In this document: in pieces, positions 9,305-19,685 of the stretch
Numbering within the stretch: position 1 is the stretch's first letter
How the letters are laid out: each line of letters starts with the position of its first letter
NCBI GenBank assembly: GCA_016870595.1
Contig: VGBI01000007.1
Span: 1-57,265 of the forward strand
Direction of reading: 5' to 3'
DNA: 57,265 bases
Origin: Actinomycetota bacterium
GTDB taxonomy: Bacteria; Actinomycetota; Acidimicrobiia; IMCC26256; PALSA-555
Notes under the pieces: generated by a model
Databases searched by the model: none
The model's input: the letters and a program-made list of their open reading frames with translations, nothing else
Told to the model about the DNA's origin: nothing
Translations under genes and position numbers: made by a program

Positions 9305-9586
9305 TCACGAACGGGCGACGACGGTCAGGATCACCCCGAACGACGCGATCATCACCGTCAGCGTTGCGAGCAGCGCGGTGAGCAGTCGCCAGGTCTGGGC
9401 CCGGAATTCCTGGTGCATCTCGGCGACGACCTCGGATCGGAGCGTCGTCAGACGCTCCACCAACGTGCGCTCGGTGACGAGCGGGGACCATCCGCCCACC
9501 GGGCGATCCGTGAGAGAGGCGGCTGCTTCCACGTCGAACTTCCCCTCCAACAACAGTCGGATCCTCGACGCCTGCTCGTCGACCAC
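9305..9586 (-). CDS. Small protein with C-terminal membrane helix
   Basis: A 93-residue protein of unknown function. Residues about 36-64 are charged and probably helical (ERTLVERLTTLRSEVVAEM), followed by one hydrophobic helix (about 66-90) and a short RS tail. This suggests a tail-anchored or single-pass membrane protein with a coiled-coil base. I choose GTG 9586 over the longer GTG at 9622 because a GAGGAGG ribosome site sits 7 nt upstream and a GAGACT -10 lies about 38 nt upstream. It lies about 120 bp downstream of phnZ on the same strand, so it may be the third gene of that operon. Confidence 0.65.
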   Translation of the reverse strand: MVDEQASRIRLLLEGKFDVEAAASLTDRPVGGWSPLVTERTLVERLTTLRSEVVAEMHQEFRAQTWRLLTALLATLTVMIASFGVILTVVARS

Positions 9587-9623
9587 CAGCGGACCTCCTC
9601 GATCGCACGATCCGATCGCCACG

Positions 9624-9629
9624 AGTCTC
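9624..9629 (-). promoter_or_regulatory. Candidate -10 box for the small membrane protein
   Basis: GAGACT on the minus strand would start RNA near 9617-9618, leaving a short leader that holds the GAGGAGG site before GTG 9586. Confidence 0.35.
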
Positions 9630-9705
9630 CGAGACCGAGAGCCAGGCGGAGATGCAGACCATCCATCGGGACGCCGTTCCGGCCGGTGTCCGAGCCGGCC
9701 TCGGG

Positions 9706-10260
9706 CTAGATCCTCTGACCGCTGCCTGCGAGGGCATCGAGCACCGGGCGGTAGGACGCGAAGGCCGGTCGGTGCAGGCCGACGACCTTGCCCGCGTCAT
9801 CCCAGCGGCGCAGTCGGATCGCCGCCTCCGCACCCGGTCGGACAAGGAACGCGGTCGCCTCGGCGGCGGTCATCGGGCCACCCTGCACGGCGAGGCTGCG
9901 CTGTGAACCGGCTGACAGACCCGCTGAGTACGCGGGCTCCGTCGCGCACAGGTAGCGCTTGGCCTCGACGTGGAGGAGCACGGGATCGGTGACCTCGGCC
10001 GGGAACACCGCAGCGAGATACTCGACGCCGATCACCTCGTGGCGTCGGTCGACCCCCGGCGCGTACGCGCCCCCGCGGTCGAGGTCGAGGAGATGCCCGA
10101 CGTCGTGCAGCAACGCGGCCACCACCAGCGCGTCGTCGGCGCCGTTCCGGCGGGCCAACGCGGCGCACTGGAGCGCGTGGTCGGTCTGGGTGACGTCCTC
10201 GTCGTAGCGCTCCCCGCCCCGGCGGGCGAAGAGATCGCACACCTCGGCCACGGTGGTCAC
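9706..10260 (-). CDS. phnZ: PhnZ-like HD-domain di-iron phosphonate oxygenase
   Basis: A 184-residue HD-domain protein of the phosphonate-degradation type. PhnZ uses a mixed-valent di-iron site and O2 to cleave the C-P bond of an alpha-hydroxyphosphonate, releasing phosphate. The sequence has the diagnostic YDEDVTQTDHALQCA segment and ALLHDVGHLL. Predicted iron ligands are His28, His52, Asp53, His74, His97 and Asp154, with Lys101 and the RSLAVQGGPM loop for substrate; their spacing closely follows the known PhnZ ligands as I recall them. GTG 10260 overlaps the phnY stop as GTGA. Pairing with a PhyH-type dioxygenase makes the C-P cleavage role much more likely than nucleotide hydrolysis. Confidence 0.87.
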   Translation of the reverse strand: MTTVAEVCDLFARRGGERYDEDVTQTDHALQCAALARRNGADDALVVAALLHDVGHLLDLDRGGAYAPGVDRRHEVIGVEYLAAVFPAEVTDPVLLHVEAKRYLCATEPAYSAGLSAGSQRSLAVQGGPMTAAEATAFLVRPGAEAAIRLRRWDDAGKVVGLHRPAFASYRPVLDALAGSGQRI

Positions 10261-11024
10261 CCGACGATCCGCCCCTCGAAGTCGCCGAGCAACGAGACCC
10301 GTCGGGGCTCGTCGTCGGCGAGCTCGGCCGCCTTGGCCCGGTAGTACTCGTCGCGCAACGTGCCCTCACGCGCCGCGTTGTAGGTCGGGTACAGCGCGCG
10401 GCGGGGCCGGTCGGACCGGTTGGGCCCACTCCGGTGCGGGGTGCGCGAGTGGAACCACAGCGTCCCGCCGGCGGGCACCTCGACCGGTTCCCAGCGCATG
10501 GTCGCCACCACCTCGGGGGCGATGCAGCCCCGCTCGTCCTGGGGCCAGATGCGGTCGTGGGCGCCGCTCACCACCTCGAGGCAGCCGTTGGCGACGGTGG
10601 CGTCGTCGATCGCGACCATGCACGACACGTGGGTCTCGACGAACCGGTAGGCGGGGGCGTCCTGATGGGGCGAGTAGCCGGCCCCACCGGGGAGCTTGTA
10701 GTTGCACTTCTCCTTGTAGAGCACCGCCGGCTCTCCGAGCAGCGCGCCGGCGGTGGCGGGCATGGCGCCCTCGGTGAGGAAGGCCCGCAGTCCGGCGTGG
10801 ACCTCGACGAAGTGCTCGCTGCGACACCGGGCCGGGCCGCAGTCGGTCTCCTCGAAGTAGTGGAGGACCCCGACGGCCGGATCGAGGTCGGCGAGCTCGT
10901 CGGCCCAAGCGCGCAGCCGCTCGGGGGTCGGCCCCGACCCGTCGGCGTCGGCGGTGGCGACCCAGCCCGCCTCGGAGAAGTGGCGGACCGCCGCCGGGTC
11001 GTCGGCGGCGAACGCGGGGACCAC
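10257..11024 (-). CDS. phnY: PhnY-like Fe(II)/2-oxoglutarate dioxygenase (PhyH family)
   Basis: A 255-residue phytanoyl-CoA-dioxygenase-family protein. PhnY hydroxylates 2-aminoethylphosphonate (or a related phosphonate) at the alpha carbon, feeding PhnZ. The iron triad is His120 and Asp122 (SPHQDAPAY) and His197 (HRSGPNRS), with Arg208/Arg209 placed to bind 2-oxoglutarate. CRSEHFVEVHAGL (67-79) and YKEKCNYKLPGG (103-114) are likely substrate-side segments. GTG 11024 is chosen because TACGAT lies exactly 6 nt upstream, matching the leaderless pattern here; the longer upstream frame is low-complexity. The substrate (2-AEP, methylphosphonate or other) cannot be told from sequence alone. No phosphonate transporter is in the window. 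Confidence 0.83.
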   Translation of the reverse strand: MVPAFAADDPAAVRHFSEAGWVATADADGSGPTPERLRAWADELADLDPAVGVLHYFEETDCGPARCRSEHFVEVHAGLRAFLTEGAMPATAGALLGEPAVLYKEKCNYKLPGGAGYSPHQDAPAYRFVETHVSCMVAIDDATVANGCLEVVSGAHDRIWPQDERGCIAPEVVATMRWEPVEVPAGGTLWFHSRTPHRSGPNRSDRPRRALYPTYNAAREGTLRDEYYRAKAAELADDEPRRVSLLGDFEGRIVG

Positions 11025-11030
11025 GCCGTG

Positions 11031-11036
11031 ATCGTA
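11031..11036 (-). promoter_or_regulatory. Leaderless -10 box of phnYZ
   Basis: TACGAT on the minus strand, 6 nt before the phnY GTG. There is no ribosome site, so RNA probably starts at the start codon. Confidence 0.6.
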
Positions 11037-11127
11037 CCGACGGGCCCGGGCTCCGAACCGCCCGATCCGGACCCCCGCGGCACACCGTGTGGATAGGACA
11101 GAATCGAGCACCTCCCCCGAGCCGCCC

Positions 11128-11186
11128 CGGCCCGAGCCCACCCGGCCCGAGCCCACCCGGCCCGAGCCCACCCGGCCCGAGCCACC
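11128..11186. repeat. 15-bp tandem repeat upstream of pafB
   Basis: Three exact copies of CGGCCCGAGCCCACC and a fourth copy one base shorter. If translated from GTG 11089 it would add a Pro-Glu-Pro-Thr-Arg tail to PafB; otherwise it lies in the 5' leader. Confidence 0.75.
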
Positions 11187-11208
11187 CGGCCCCGAGTCCC
11201 GGACGTCC

Positions 11209-12156
11209 ATGCCCCCGTCGCCGACCGACCGCATCCTGCGCCTCGCCGCCTACCTCGGCGAGCACCGGCGCGACGGCGTGACCCTCGACGGGATCGGTCG
11301 GGACGTGCCCGGGTACCGCGACGACCCCGGGGGACCCGACCTCGACCGGGGCTCGGCCGAGTGGGAGGCGGTCCGCCGGATGATCCGGCGGGACTTCGAG
11401 AGCCTGGCCACCGACTGGGGGATCGTCGCCGACTACGACGAGACCGAGCACCGGTACCGGCTGCGACCGCCGTTCTTCTCCCCGGCCGAGCGCCGGGACC
11501 TGATCTGGGCGGCGGCCGCGGTCACCGTGGCGGGCGTCGCCGACGGCCCCGCCGGTGCGATCGGGTCGAAGGTCGACGACCGGGCCGCCCGGGTCGTGGT
11601 GGCGGTGCACGACCTCGTCGACGACTTCCGCGACGCGATCGCCGACGGCGTGCCGGTGCAGTTCGACTACGACGGATCGACCCGGGTGGTGGAGCCGTGG
11701 GCGCTCGGGGTCTGGCGCAACCGGTGGTACCTGGCCGGCGGCGACCGCTCGCGCGACCTCGAGATGCGCCGGTTCCGCCTCGACCGGATCCGCACGACCA
11801 CCGACGGCACTGCGCTCACACGGATGGGAACCCCAGGCACGGTGACCGTGCCCGACTGGTTCGACATGGACAAGGCGTTCGACCTCGACCCCAACTCGTG
11901 GGGTCATGACGCGCCGCTCGAGGCGCAGGTGCGGGTGGCGATCGACCACGTACCCGCGTTCGTCGACGAGTTCGGCGGGACCGTGGTCGACGAGGCGACC
12001 GACCACGCCCGCATCAGCCTCACGGTGCGTCACCACGAGGCGTTCCTGGTCCGGGTCCTCGGGTTCCGGGGCAACGCCGTGGTGGAGGCGCCTCCCGAGC
12101 TGGTCGGTCTGGTCCGCGACCACCTCCGGGCCGTGGCCGGGAACGGCGCCCGCTGA
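11209..12156 (+). CDS. pafB: PafB-like WYL-domain transcriptional activator
   Basis: A 315-residue regulator. The N-terminal winged-helix region (about 1-90, TDRILRLAAYLGEHR) precedes a WYL domain (about 145-200) with FDYDG, RVVEPWALG, RWYLAGGDR and RRFRLDRI, and then a C-terminal extension. In mycobacteria PafB and PafC form a complex that activates many repair genes after DNA damage independently of LexA/RecA, probably sensing DNA ends or ssDNA through WYL. ATG 11209 starts the conserved part; a GTG at 11089 would add a repeat-encoded tail of 40 residues. No Shine-Dalgarno sequence is clear at either start. The pafC ATG overlaps the stop (TGATG). Confidence 0.88.
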   Translation: MPPSPTDRILRLAAYLGEHRRDGVTLDGIGRDVPGYRDDPGGPDLDRGSAEWEAVRRMIRRDFESLATDWGIVADYDETEHRYRLRPPFFSPAERRDLIWAAAAVTVAGVADGPAGAIGSKVDDRAARVVVAVHDLVDDFRDAIADGVPVQFDYDGSTRVVEPWALGVWRNRWYLAGGDRSRDLEMRRFRLDRIRTTTDGTALTRMGTPGTVTVPDWFDMDKAFDLDPNSWGHDAPLEAQVRVAIDHVPAFVDEFGGTVVDEATDHARISLTVRHHEAFLVRVLGFRGNAVVEAPPELVGLVRDHLRAVAGNGAR

Positions 12157-13094
12157 TGGCGGCGCTGACCCGGGCCCGCCAGTTCGAGATCCTGCGCGAG
12201 GTGCTCGCCCTCGCCGAGGAGCAGGGCTCGGTGCCGCTCGACGAGGCCGCCGCCACGGTCGGGATCACTCCCACGCAGCTGCGCGAGGTGCTCGATCCGG
12301 TGCTGTTCCTCGCCTTCCGTGACGACACGGGCGAGCTCATCGACCAGAGCGGGGCGTTCCTGCTCACCGACGACCACCTCTCGGTCGACGACGGCCACTG
12401 GCTGCGCGACCTCACCACCGAGCCGCCCGACCGCGACACCACGCTGCGCCTGCTCATCGCCACGACCACGCTGCGGGCCCTGCTGACCCGACCGGCGCCC
12501 CACCTCGACCGGGCCGCGCAGAAGCTGCGCGCGCACCTGCAGGTGGAGCTGCAGGTGCCACTCGACACCCCGGAGTTCCTCGAGGTCGTGCAGCAGGCCC
12601 ACGAGCGGGGCCGGTCGCTGCGGATCCGCTACCTCTCCGACGGTGCCGACACCGCGCGCGACCGCGAGATCCTCCCCTGGCGGGTGTTCGCCCAGTGGGA
12701 GCGCTGGTACGTGCGGGCGCGCGACGTCACCGAGACGGTGGCCAAGTTCTTCCGGGTCGACCGGATGCTCGACGCCGAGCTCGGCGACGTCGACTTCGAC
12801 CCGCCCGAGGACCACGAGGACATCCCCGAGTGGTTCGACCTCACCGCCCAGGTGCGCAGGGTGCGGGTCCGCGTCGCCGCCGACGCGCTCGAGCGCCTGC
12901 CCTCGCCCCACCGGGTCGAGCCGGTCGGCGCCCCCGCCCCGGGGATCGTCGAGGTCGAGATCGAGGTCTACGGGGACCGTCACCTCGACCACATCCTCCT
13001 CAGCCTCCCCGCCGACGCCGAGGTGTTCGGCCCCGACGGCACGGGCGAGCGCCGTCGGTCCCTGGCCGCCCGGCTCCTGAACGCCTACACCTGA
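12156..13094 (+). CDS. pafC: PafC-like WYL-domain transcriptional activator
   Basis: A 312-residue partner of PafB. The winged-helix N-terminus (RARQFEILREVLALAEE) is followed by a WYL domain (about 148-205) with IRYLSDG, REILPWRVF, RWYVRARD and FFRVDRM, and a C-terminal beta-rich extension. The pafB stop and pafC ATG share one base, so they are translated together and probably at equal amounts. Unlike in mycobacteria, no proteasome-accessory gene (pafA) or tatAC is adjacent. The recCBD operon, a plausible target class, lies 3.4 kb upstream. Confidence 0.88.
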   Translation: MAALTRARQFEILREVLALAEEQGSVPLDEAAATVGITPTQLREVLDPVLFLAFRDDTGELIDQSGAFLLTDDHLSVDDGHWLRDLTTEPPDRDTTLRLLIATTTLRALLTRPAPHLDRAAQKLRAHLQVELQVPLDTPEFLEVVQQAHERGRSLRIRYLSDGADTARDREILPWRVFAQWERWYVRARDVTETVAKFFRVDRMLDAELGDVDFDPPEDHEDIPEWFDLTAQVRRVRVRVAADALERLPSPHRVEPVGAPAPGIVEVEIEVYGDRHLDHILLSLPADAEVFGPDGTGERRRSLAARLLNAYT

Positions 13095-13107
13095 CCCACC
13101 CGGCTGC

Positions 13108-13113
13108 GAGACT
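13108..13113 (+). promoter_or_regulatory. Leaderless -10 box of ppa
   Basis: GAGACT lies 6 nt before the ppa ATG, in the context GCGAGACTG that also precedes 14124 and 22352. No ribosome site is present. Confidence 0.5.
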
Positions 13114-13119
13114 GGCTCC

Positions 13120-13623
13120 ATGGACATCGAAGTCGTCGTCGAGATCCCCAAGGGCAGCCGCAACAAGTACGAGGCGGACCACGACACCGGGGAGATCTGG
13201 CTCGACCGCCACCTCTTCACCGCCACCACCTACCCGGCCGACTACGGGTTCGTGCCCGTGACCCTGGCCGAGGACGGCGATCCGCTCGACGCGCTGATCA
13301 TCCTCGACGAGCCCACCTTCTCGGGCTGTCACGTGCGGGCGCGGGTCATCGGCGTCTTCTGGATGGCCGACGAGAAGGGCCCCGACGCCAAGGTGCTGTG
13401 CGTGCCCGCGGGCGACCCACGCTGGAAGGACATCGCCGACATCGACGACCTCGAGCAGCACCGCCCGATGCTCGTCGACGAGATCGGGCACTTCTTCGAG
13501 GTCTACAAGAAGCTCGAGCCGGGCAAGGACACCGAGACCCGGGGCTGGGAGGGAACCGCGGCGGCGGAGCAGGAGGTCGAAAACGCCCGCCGGCGCTACG
13601 TCGACACCCACCCGACTCACTGA
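13120..13623 (+). CDS. ppa: Inorganic pyrophosphatase, family I
   Basis: A 167-residue soluble enzyme hydrolysing pyrophosphate to phosphate, pulling biosynthetic reactions forward. The family I signature is clear: EIPKGSRNKYE near the start, ADYGFVP, the DGDPLDAL motif with the Mg-binding aspartates, and a KVLCVP segment followed by the Lys-containing core. Length is normal for the prokaryotic hexameric type. It has its own leaderless promoter between pafC and tspO and is not obviously in an operon with either. Confidence 0.97.
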   Translation: MDIEVVVEIPKGSRNKYEADHDTGEIWLDRHLFTATTYPADYGFVPVTLAEDGDPLDALIILDEPTFSGCHVRARVIGVFWMADEKGPDAKVLCVPAGDPRWKDIADIDDLEQHRPMLVDEIGHFFEVYKKLEPGKDTETRGWEGTAAAEQEVENARRRYVDTHPTH

Positions 13624-13648
13624 CGCCGACGGACCCGCGGGCCGACGC

Positions 13649-14020
13649 ATGACCTGGTACGACGGCCTCGACCTGCCGCCGTGGACCCCACCGGGTTCGT
13701 GGTTCGGCCCGGTGTGGACCGTGCTCTACGCGCTCATGGCCGTGGCCGCGGTCGTCGTGCTGGCGAAAGCCGGGGTGGGTTGGGCGCTCGGGCTGTTCGC
13801 GCTGCAACTCGCGGTGAACCTGGCCTGGCCGGTGGTGTTCTTCGGGGCCCACCGCCTGTGGGCCTCGGCGGGGCTGATCATCCTCCTCGTCCCGCTCATC
13901 GCCGTCACCCTGGTGGCGTTCTGGCGGGTGACCCCGCTCGCAGGGGCGCTGCTCGTGCCCTACCTGGCGTGGGTCACCTACGCCGCCACGATCAACGTGG
14001 CCATCGCGATCCGGAACTGA
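13649..14020 (+). CDS. Short TspO/MBR family membrane protein
   Basis: A 123-residue membrane protein related to the tryptophan-rich sensory protein/translocator family that binds porphyrins. It begins directly at the family motif (WYDGLDLPPWTPP, then FGPVWTVLYALM) and continues with ALQLAVNLAWPVVFF and YLAWVTYAATINVAIA. TspO proteins are usually about 150-170 residues with five helices; the first helix is missing here and ppa ends only 25 nt upstream, so there is no room for it. It is either a four-helix variant or an N-terminally truncated copy. Confidence 0.85.
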   Translation: MTWYDGLDLPPWTPPGSWFGPVWTVLYALMAVAAVVVLAKAGVGWALGLFALQLAVNLAWPVVFFGAHRLWASAGLIILLVPLIAVTLVAFWRVTPLAGALLVPYLAWVTYAATINVAIAIRN

Positions 14021-14109
14021 CCCCGCCGGACCCGCCGCACCCGCCACGGGAACCACCCCCGAAACCGAACGTTCACAGCCACGACGGGGCGGGCCCGGAC
14101 CGGGCGCGC

Positions 14110-14115
14110 GAGACT
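14110..14115 (+). promoter_or_regulatory. Leaderless -10 box of the ATP-grasp gene
   Basis: GAGACT lies 8 nt before GTG 14124, with no ribosome site. It would drive the ATP-grasp / alpha-E / transglutaminase cluster. Confidence 0.45.
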
Positions 14116-14123
14116 GCCCGGCG

Positions 14124-15587
14124 GTGGCGCAGGGGGTCTTCCACGACTACGAGCCCGAGGGCTTCTTCGACGAGGCCTTCGCCGCGACCGGGCGGCCCCG
14201 CCCCCACTACGAGCGCCTCATCCGCTTCATCGACCAGCTCGGCGACGACGAGCTCGCCCGCCGGGCCCGGCTCCGGGACGCGTCGTTCCGGACCAAGGGC
14301 ATCACCTTCACCCTCGCCGCCGACGAGGACGGCCTCGAGCGCACCTTCCCGATGGACCTGCTCCCCCGGATCATCCCGGGCGACGAGTGGGCCGGGGTGG
14401 AGGCCGGGCTGGCCCAGCGGGTGCGCACCCTCAACAAGTTCCTCGACGACGTGTACGCGGGCGAGCAGGCCGCGATCCGCGACGGCATCATCCCCCGCCA
14501 CGTGGTCACCTCCTCCGACGGGTTCGCCCGCGAGGCGATGGGCATCCACGTGCCCCACGGCGCCCGGTGCCTGGTCGCAGGCATCGACCTCGTGCGCGAC
14601 GCTGACGGCACCTACCGGGTGCTCGAGGACAACGTGCGCAACCCGAGCGGGATCTCCTACGTGCTCGAGAACCGTGCGGCCGTGGCCCGCATCCTGCCCC
14701 GGGTGCTCGGTGCGTTCGCGGTGCGCCGGGTCGACGACTACGGGCCGCTGCTGCTCTCGGCACTTCGGGCGATCGCGCCCGCGGGTGGCTCGCGGCCCCG
14801 CATCGTCGTGCTCACGCCCGGCCCCTTCAACTCCGCGTACTTCGAGCACGTGTTCGCGGCCCGCCAGCTGGGGGCCGAGCTGGTGGAGGGCCGCGACCTC
14901 GTGGTCGACGACCACGTCGTGTACATGCGCACGACCAACGGTCTCGAGCGGGTCGACGTCATCTACCGCCGGATCGACGACCGGTACCTCGACCCGGTGG
15001 GCTTCCGCTCGCAGACCATGATCGGCGTGTCGGGCCTGCTCGCCGCGGTGCGGGCGGGCAACGTCGCGCTGGCCAACGCGATCGGCAACGGCGCCGCCGA
15101 CGACAAGCTCGTGTACGCGTTCGTGCCCGACCTCATCCGCTACTACCTGGGCGAGGAGCCGATCCTCCCGAACGTGCCGACCTACCTGCTGTGGAACCCC
15201 GACCAGCGGGCCGAGGCGCTGGCCCGGCTCGACCAGCTGGTGGTGAAGCCGGTGAGCGGCGCGGGCGGGTACGGCGTGGTGATCGGGCCCCGGGCCACCG
15301 ACGCCGAGCTGGCCGAGGTGCGGGCGCAGATCGAGGCCGATCCCCGGGGCTGGATCGCCCAGGAGGTGGTGGCGCTGTCGCGGCACCCGACCCTGGTCGA
15401 CGGGGTGCCCCGGCCCCGCCACGTGGACCTGCGCCCGTTCGTGATCACCCGGGGCGACGACATCGAGGTGATCCCGGGCGGGCTCACCCGGGTCGCGCTC
15501 CAGGAAGGGTCGCTGATCGTCAACTCGTCGCAGGGCGGCGGATCGAAGGACACCTGGGTGCTCCTCGGCGACGGGGACCGCGGATGA
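14124..15587 (+). CDS. Circularly permuted ATP-grasp ligase (DUF404/DUF407 type)
   Basis: A 487-residue predicted carboxylate-amine ligase. Visible markers are RTLNKFLDDVY (about 97-107), the nucleotide-binding VLEDNVRNPSGISYVLENR (about 171-189), YRRIDDRYLDP (about 282), NAIGNGAADDK and the C-terminal lysine loop VVKPVSGAGGYGVVIGP (about 373-389), the permuted order typical of the family. Such proteins are almost always encoded with an alpha-E protein and a transglutaminase-like protein, as here, and have been predicted to make or attach an unknown peptide. The substrate is not known. Confidence 0.9.
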   Translation: MAQGVFHDYEPEGFFDEAFAATGRPRPHYERLIRFIDQLGDDELARRARLRDASFRTKGITFTLAADEDGLERTFPMDLLPRIIPGDEWAGVEAGLAQRVRTLNKFLDDVYAGEQAAIRDGIIPRHVVTSSDGFAREAMGIHVPHGARCLVAGIDLVRDADGTYRVLEDNVRNPSGISYVLENRAAVARILPRVLGAFAVRRVDDYGPLLLSALRAIAPAGGSRPRIVVLTPGPFNSAYFEHVFAARQLGAELVEGRDLVVDDHVVYMRTTNGLERVDVIYRRIDDRYLDPVGFRSQTMIGVSGLLAAVRAGNVALANAIGNGAADDKLVYAFVPDLIRYYLGEEPILPNVPTYLLWNPDQRAEALARLDQLVVKPVSGAGGYGVVIGPRATDAELAEVRAQIEADPRGWIAQEVVALSRHPTLVDGVPRPRHVDLRPFVITRGDDIEVIPGGLTRVALQEGSLIVNSSQGGGSKDTWVLLGDGDRG

Positions 15588-15603
15588 GCGCCGGGGCCCG
15601 CTG

Positions 15604-16608
15604 ATGCTCGCCCGTCTCGCCGAGGACCTCTACTGGGCCGGCCGCTACCTGGAGCGGTTGCAGCACACCGCGCGCGTGCTCGACGTGACCACCGAGAGCG
15701 TGCTCACCAGCCCCCAGGTGGACCAGCGCGAGATCTGGGAGCGGGCCCTGGCCACGCTGGTGCTCGAGCACGCCTTCGCCGAGCGCCACACCGCCGTCGA
15801 CGGCGTCACCGTCACCGGGTTCTGCGTGATCGACGGCGCCAACCCGGGCTCGGTCGCGTCGCTGATCCGGGCGCTGCGCGAGAACGTCCGGCGGGTGCGC
15901 GAGCTCGTGTCGTCGGAGCTGTGGGAGTCGGTCAACGACCTCTACCTCCGCTTCTTCGCCACCAACGTGCGGCGCGACCTCGACGACCACCCGGCGCAGC
16001 TGTACGGGTTCGTCAAGAGCGCCGCCCACGCGGTGATCGGTGTCGCGGTCGAGACGATGTCGCGCGACGACGCCGCGCAGTTCTTCGAGCTCGGGATCCA
16101 CATGGAGCGGGCCGGGACCACCACCCGGGTGCTCGGCACCCAGGCCGCGGCGCTGGAGCGGCGGGACAAGACCGGGCTCGAGGCGTGGGCGCCGGTGCTG
16201 CGCACCTGTGCGGCCCGCGAGACCTTCGTCCGCACCGGCCGGCCCGCCGACGCGCGGTCGGTCGCGACGCTCCTGCTCTTCTCGCCGGTGTTCCCCCGCA
16301 GCGTGCGGTACTCGATCGGTGTCGCCAACGCCCACGTCACGCAGCTGCTCGACGCGGCGGCCCACGCCGCCACCGGCATCGCGCTCGAGGAGCACCCACT
16401 GGTGGCCCGCCGGATCGGGCGACTGCGGGGTCGGCTCGACTACGGCGACGTGGCCGAGGTGATGACCGCGGGCCTCGCGGCGACCGCCGCGTCGCTCGAG
16501 GCCGACCTGCGGGCGGTGCACCAGGCCCTGGCCGAGCGGTTCTTCCACCACACCGCGTCCGGTGACCTCCAGGTCCAGGAGGTCCGCAGCATGGAACCCC
16601 TCCGGTAG
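15604..16608 (+). CDS. Alpha-E domain protein (DUF403)
   Basis: A 334-residue, largely helical protein of the alpha-E family, recognised by its start LARLAEDLYWAGRYLERLQHTAR and by segments such as FVKSAAHAVIGV and the ELGIHMERAGTTTRVLG helix. The molecular function is unknown. It is the constant partner of the permuted ATP-grasp ligase and a transglutaminase-like protein, and probably acts with them in one peptide-forming complex. It begins 17 nt after the ATP-grasp stop and ends 6 nt before the transglutaminase ATG. Confidence 0.9.
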   Translation: MLARLAEDLYWAGRYLERLQHTARVLDVTTESVLTSPQVDQREIWERALATLVLEHAFAERHTAVDGVTVTGFCVIDGANPGSVASLIRALRENVRRVRELVSSELWESVNDLYLRFFATNVRRDLDDHPAQLYGFVKSAAHAVIGVAVETMSRDDAAQFFELGIHMERAGTTTRVLGTQAAALERRDKTGLEAWAPVLRTCAARETFVRTGRPADARSVATLLLFSPVFPRSVRYSIGVANAHVTQLLDAAAHAATGIALEEHPLVARRIGRLRGRLDYGDVAEVMTAGLAATAASLEADLRAVHQALAERFFHHTASGDLQVQEVRSMEPLR

Positions 16609-16614
16609 CCGGCG

Positions 16615-17625
<1,011 letters not shown>

Positions 17626-17667
17626 GGCCGGGGCCCGATCGGCGGCCTCGACGCTGTTCACGAGCAC

Positions 17668-17695
17668 GAAACAAAGTCGAAAGATTTCGGGAAAC
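17668..17695 (+). promoter_or_regulatory. Candidate GlnR-like operator upstream of amt
   Basis: GAAAC, GAAAG and GAAAC elements start at 17668, 17679 and 17691, spaced 11 and 12 bp, in an AT-richer patch just upstream of a TAGTTT -10. GlnR boxes in actinobacteria use GAAAC half-sites at about 11-bp spacing upstream of amtB. This is inference; no GlnR gene is in the window. Confidence 0.4.
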
Positions 17696-17704
17696 AAGCA
17701 TCCG

Positions 17705-17710
17705 TAGTTT
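17705..17710 (+). promoter_or_regulatory. -10 box of amt-glnK
   Basis: TAGTTT would start RNA near 17717-17718, giving a leader of about 79 nt that ends in an AAAGGA ribosome site before GTG 17796. Confidence 0.5.
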
Positions 17711-17795
17711 TCGGCTCAGCCGACCGGACGCAACGGCGCGGTCCACGGCGATCCCAGGTCACATCCGTGGCCTGCCCGCGACGAAAGGACACACC

Positions 17796-19497
<1,702 letters not shown>

Positions 19498-19528
19498 CCC
19501 ACTGACCACGACCATCGCATCACCCCCC

Positions 19529-19562
19529 CGAGCCCGCCCGGCCCCCGTGCCGGGCGGGCTCG
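19529..19562 (+). terminator. Strong hairpin after glnK
   Basis: A perfect 14-bp GC-rich stem (19529-19542 with 19549-19562) and 6-nt loop, without a T-tract. It closes the amt-glnK unit. Confidence 0.8.
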
Positions 19563-19685
19563 CGCGTGCGCTGAGAGGGCTCACAGTCCCCGCGTCCCGA
19601 TCGGGGGGAGGAGCAGGCACCATGGTCGCCTGCCCCGAGACGCCGCCGATCCGGCGCCCGTGCGGGGCCCACGAAAGGACGCGCC

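Noticed and set aside
9587-9622. Longer GTG start for the small membrane protein
   Set aside because: No ribosome site or -10 fits it, while GTG 9586 has GAGGAGG at 7 nt.
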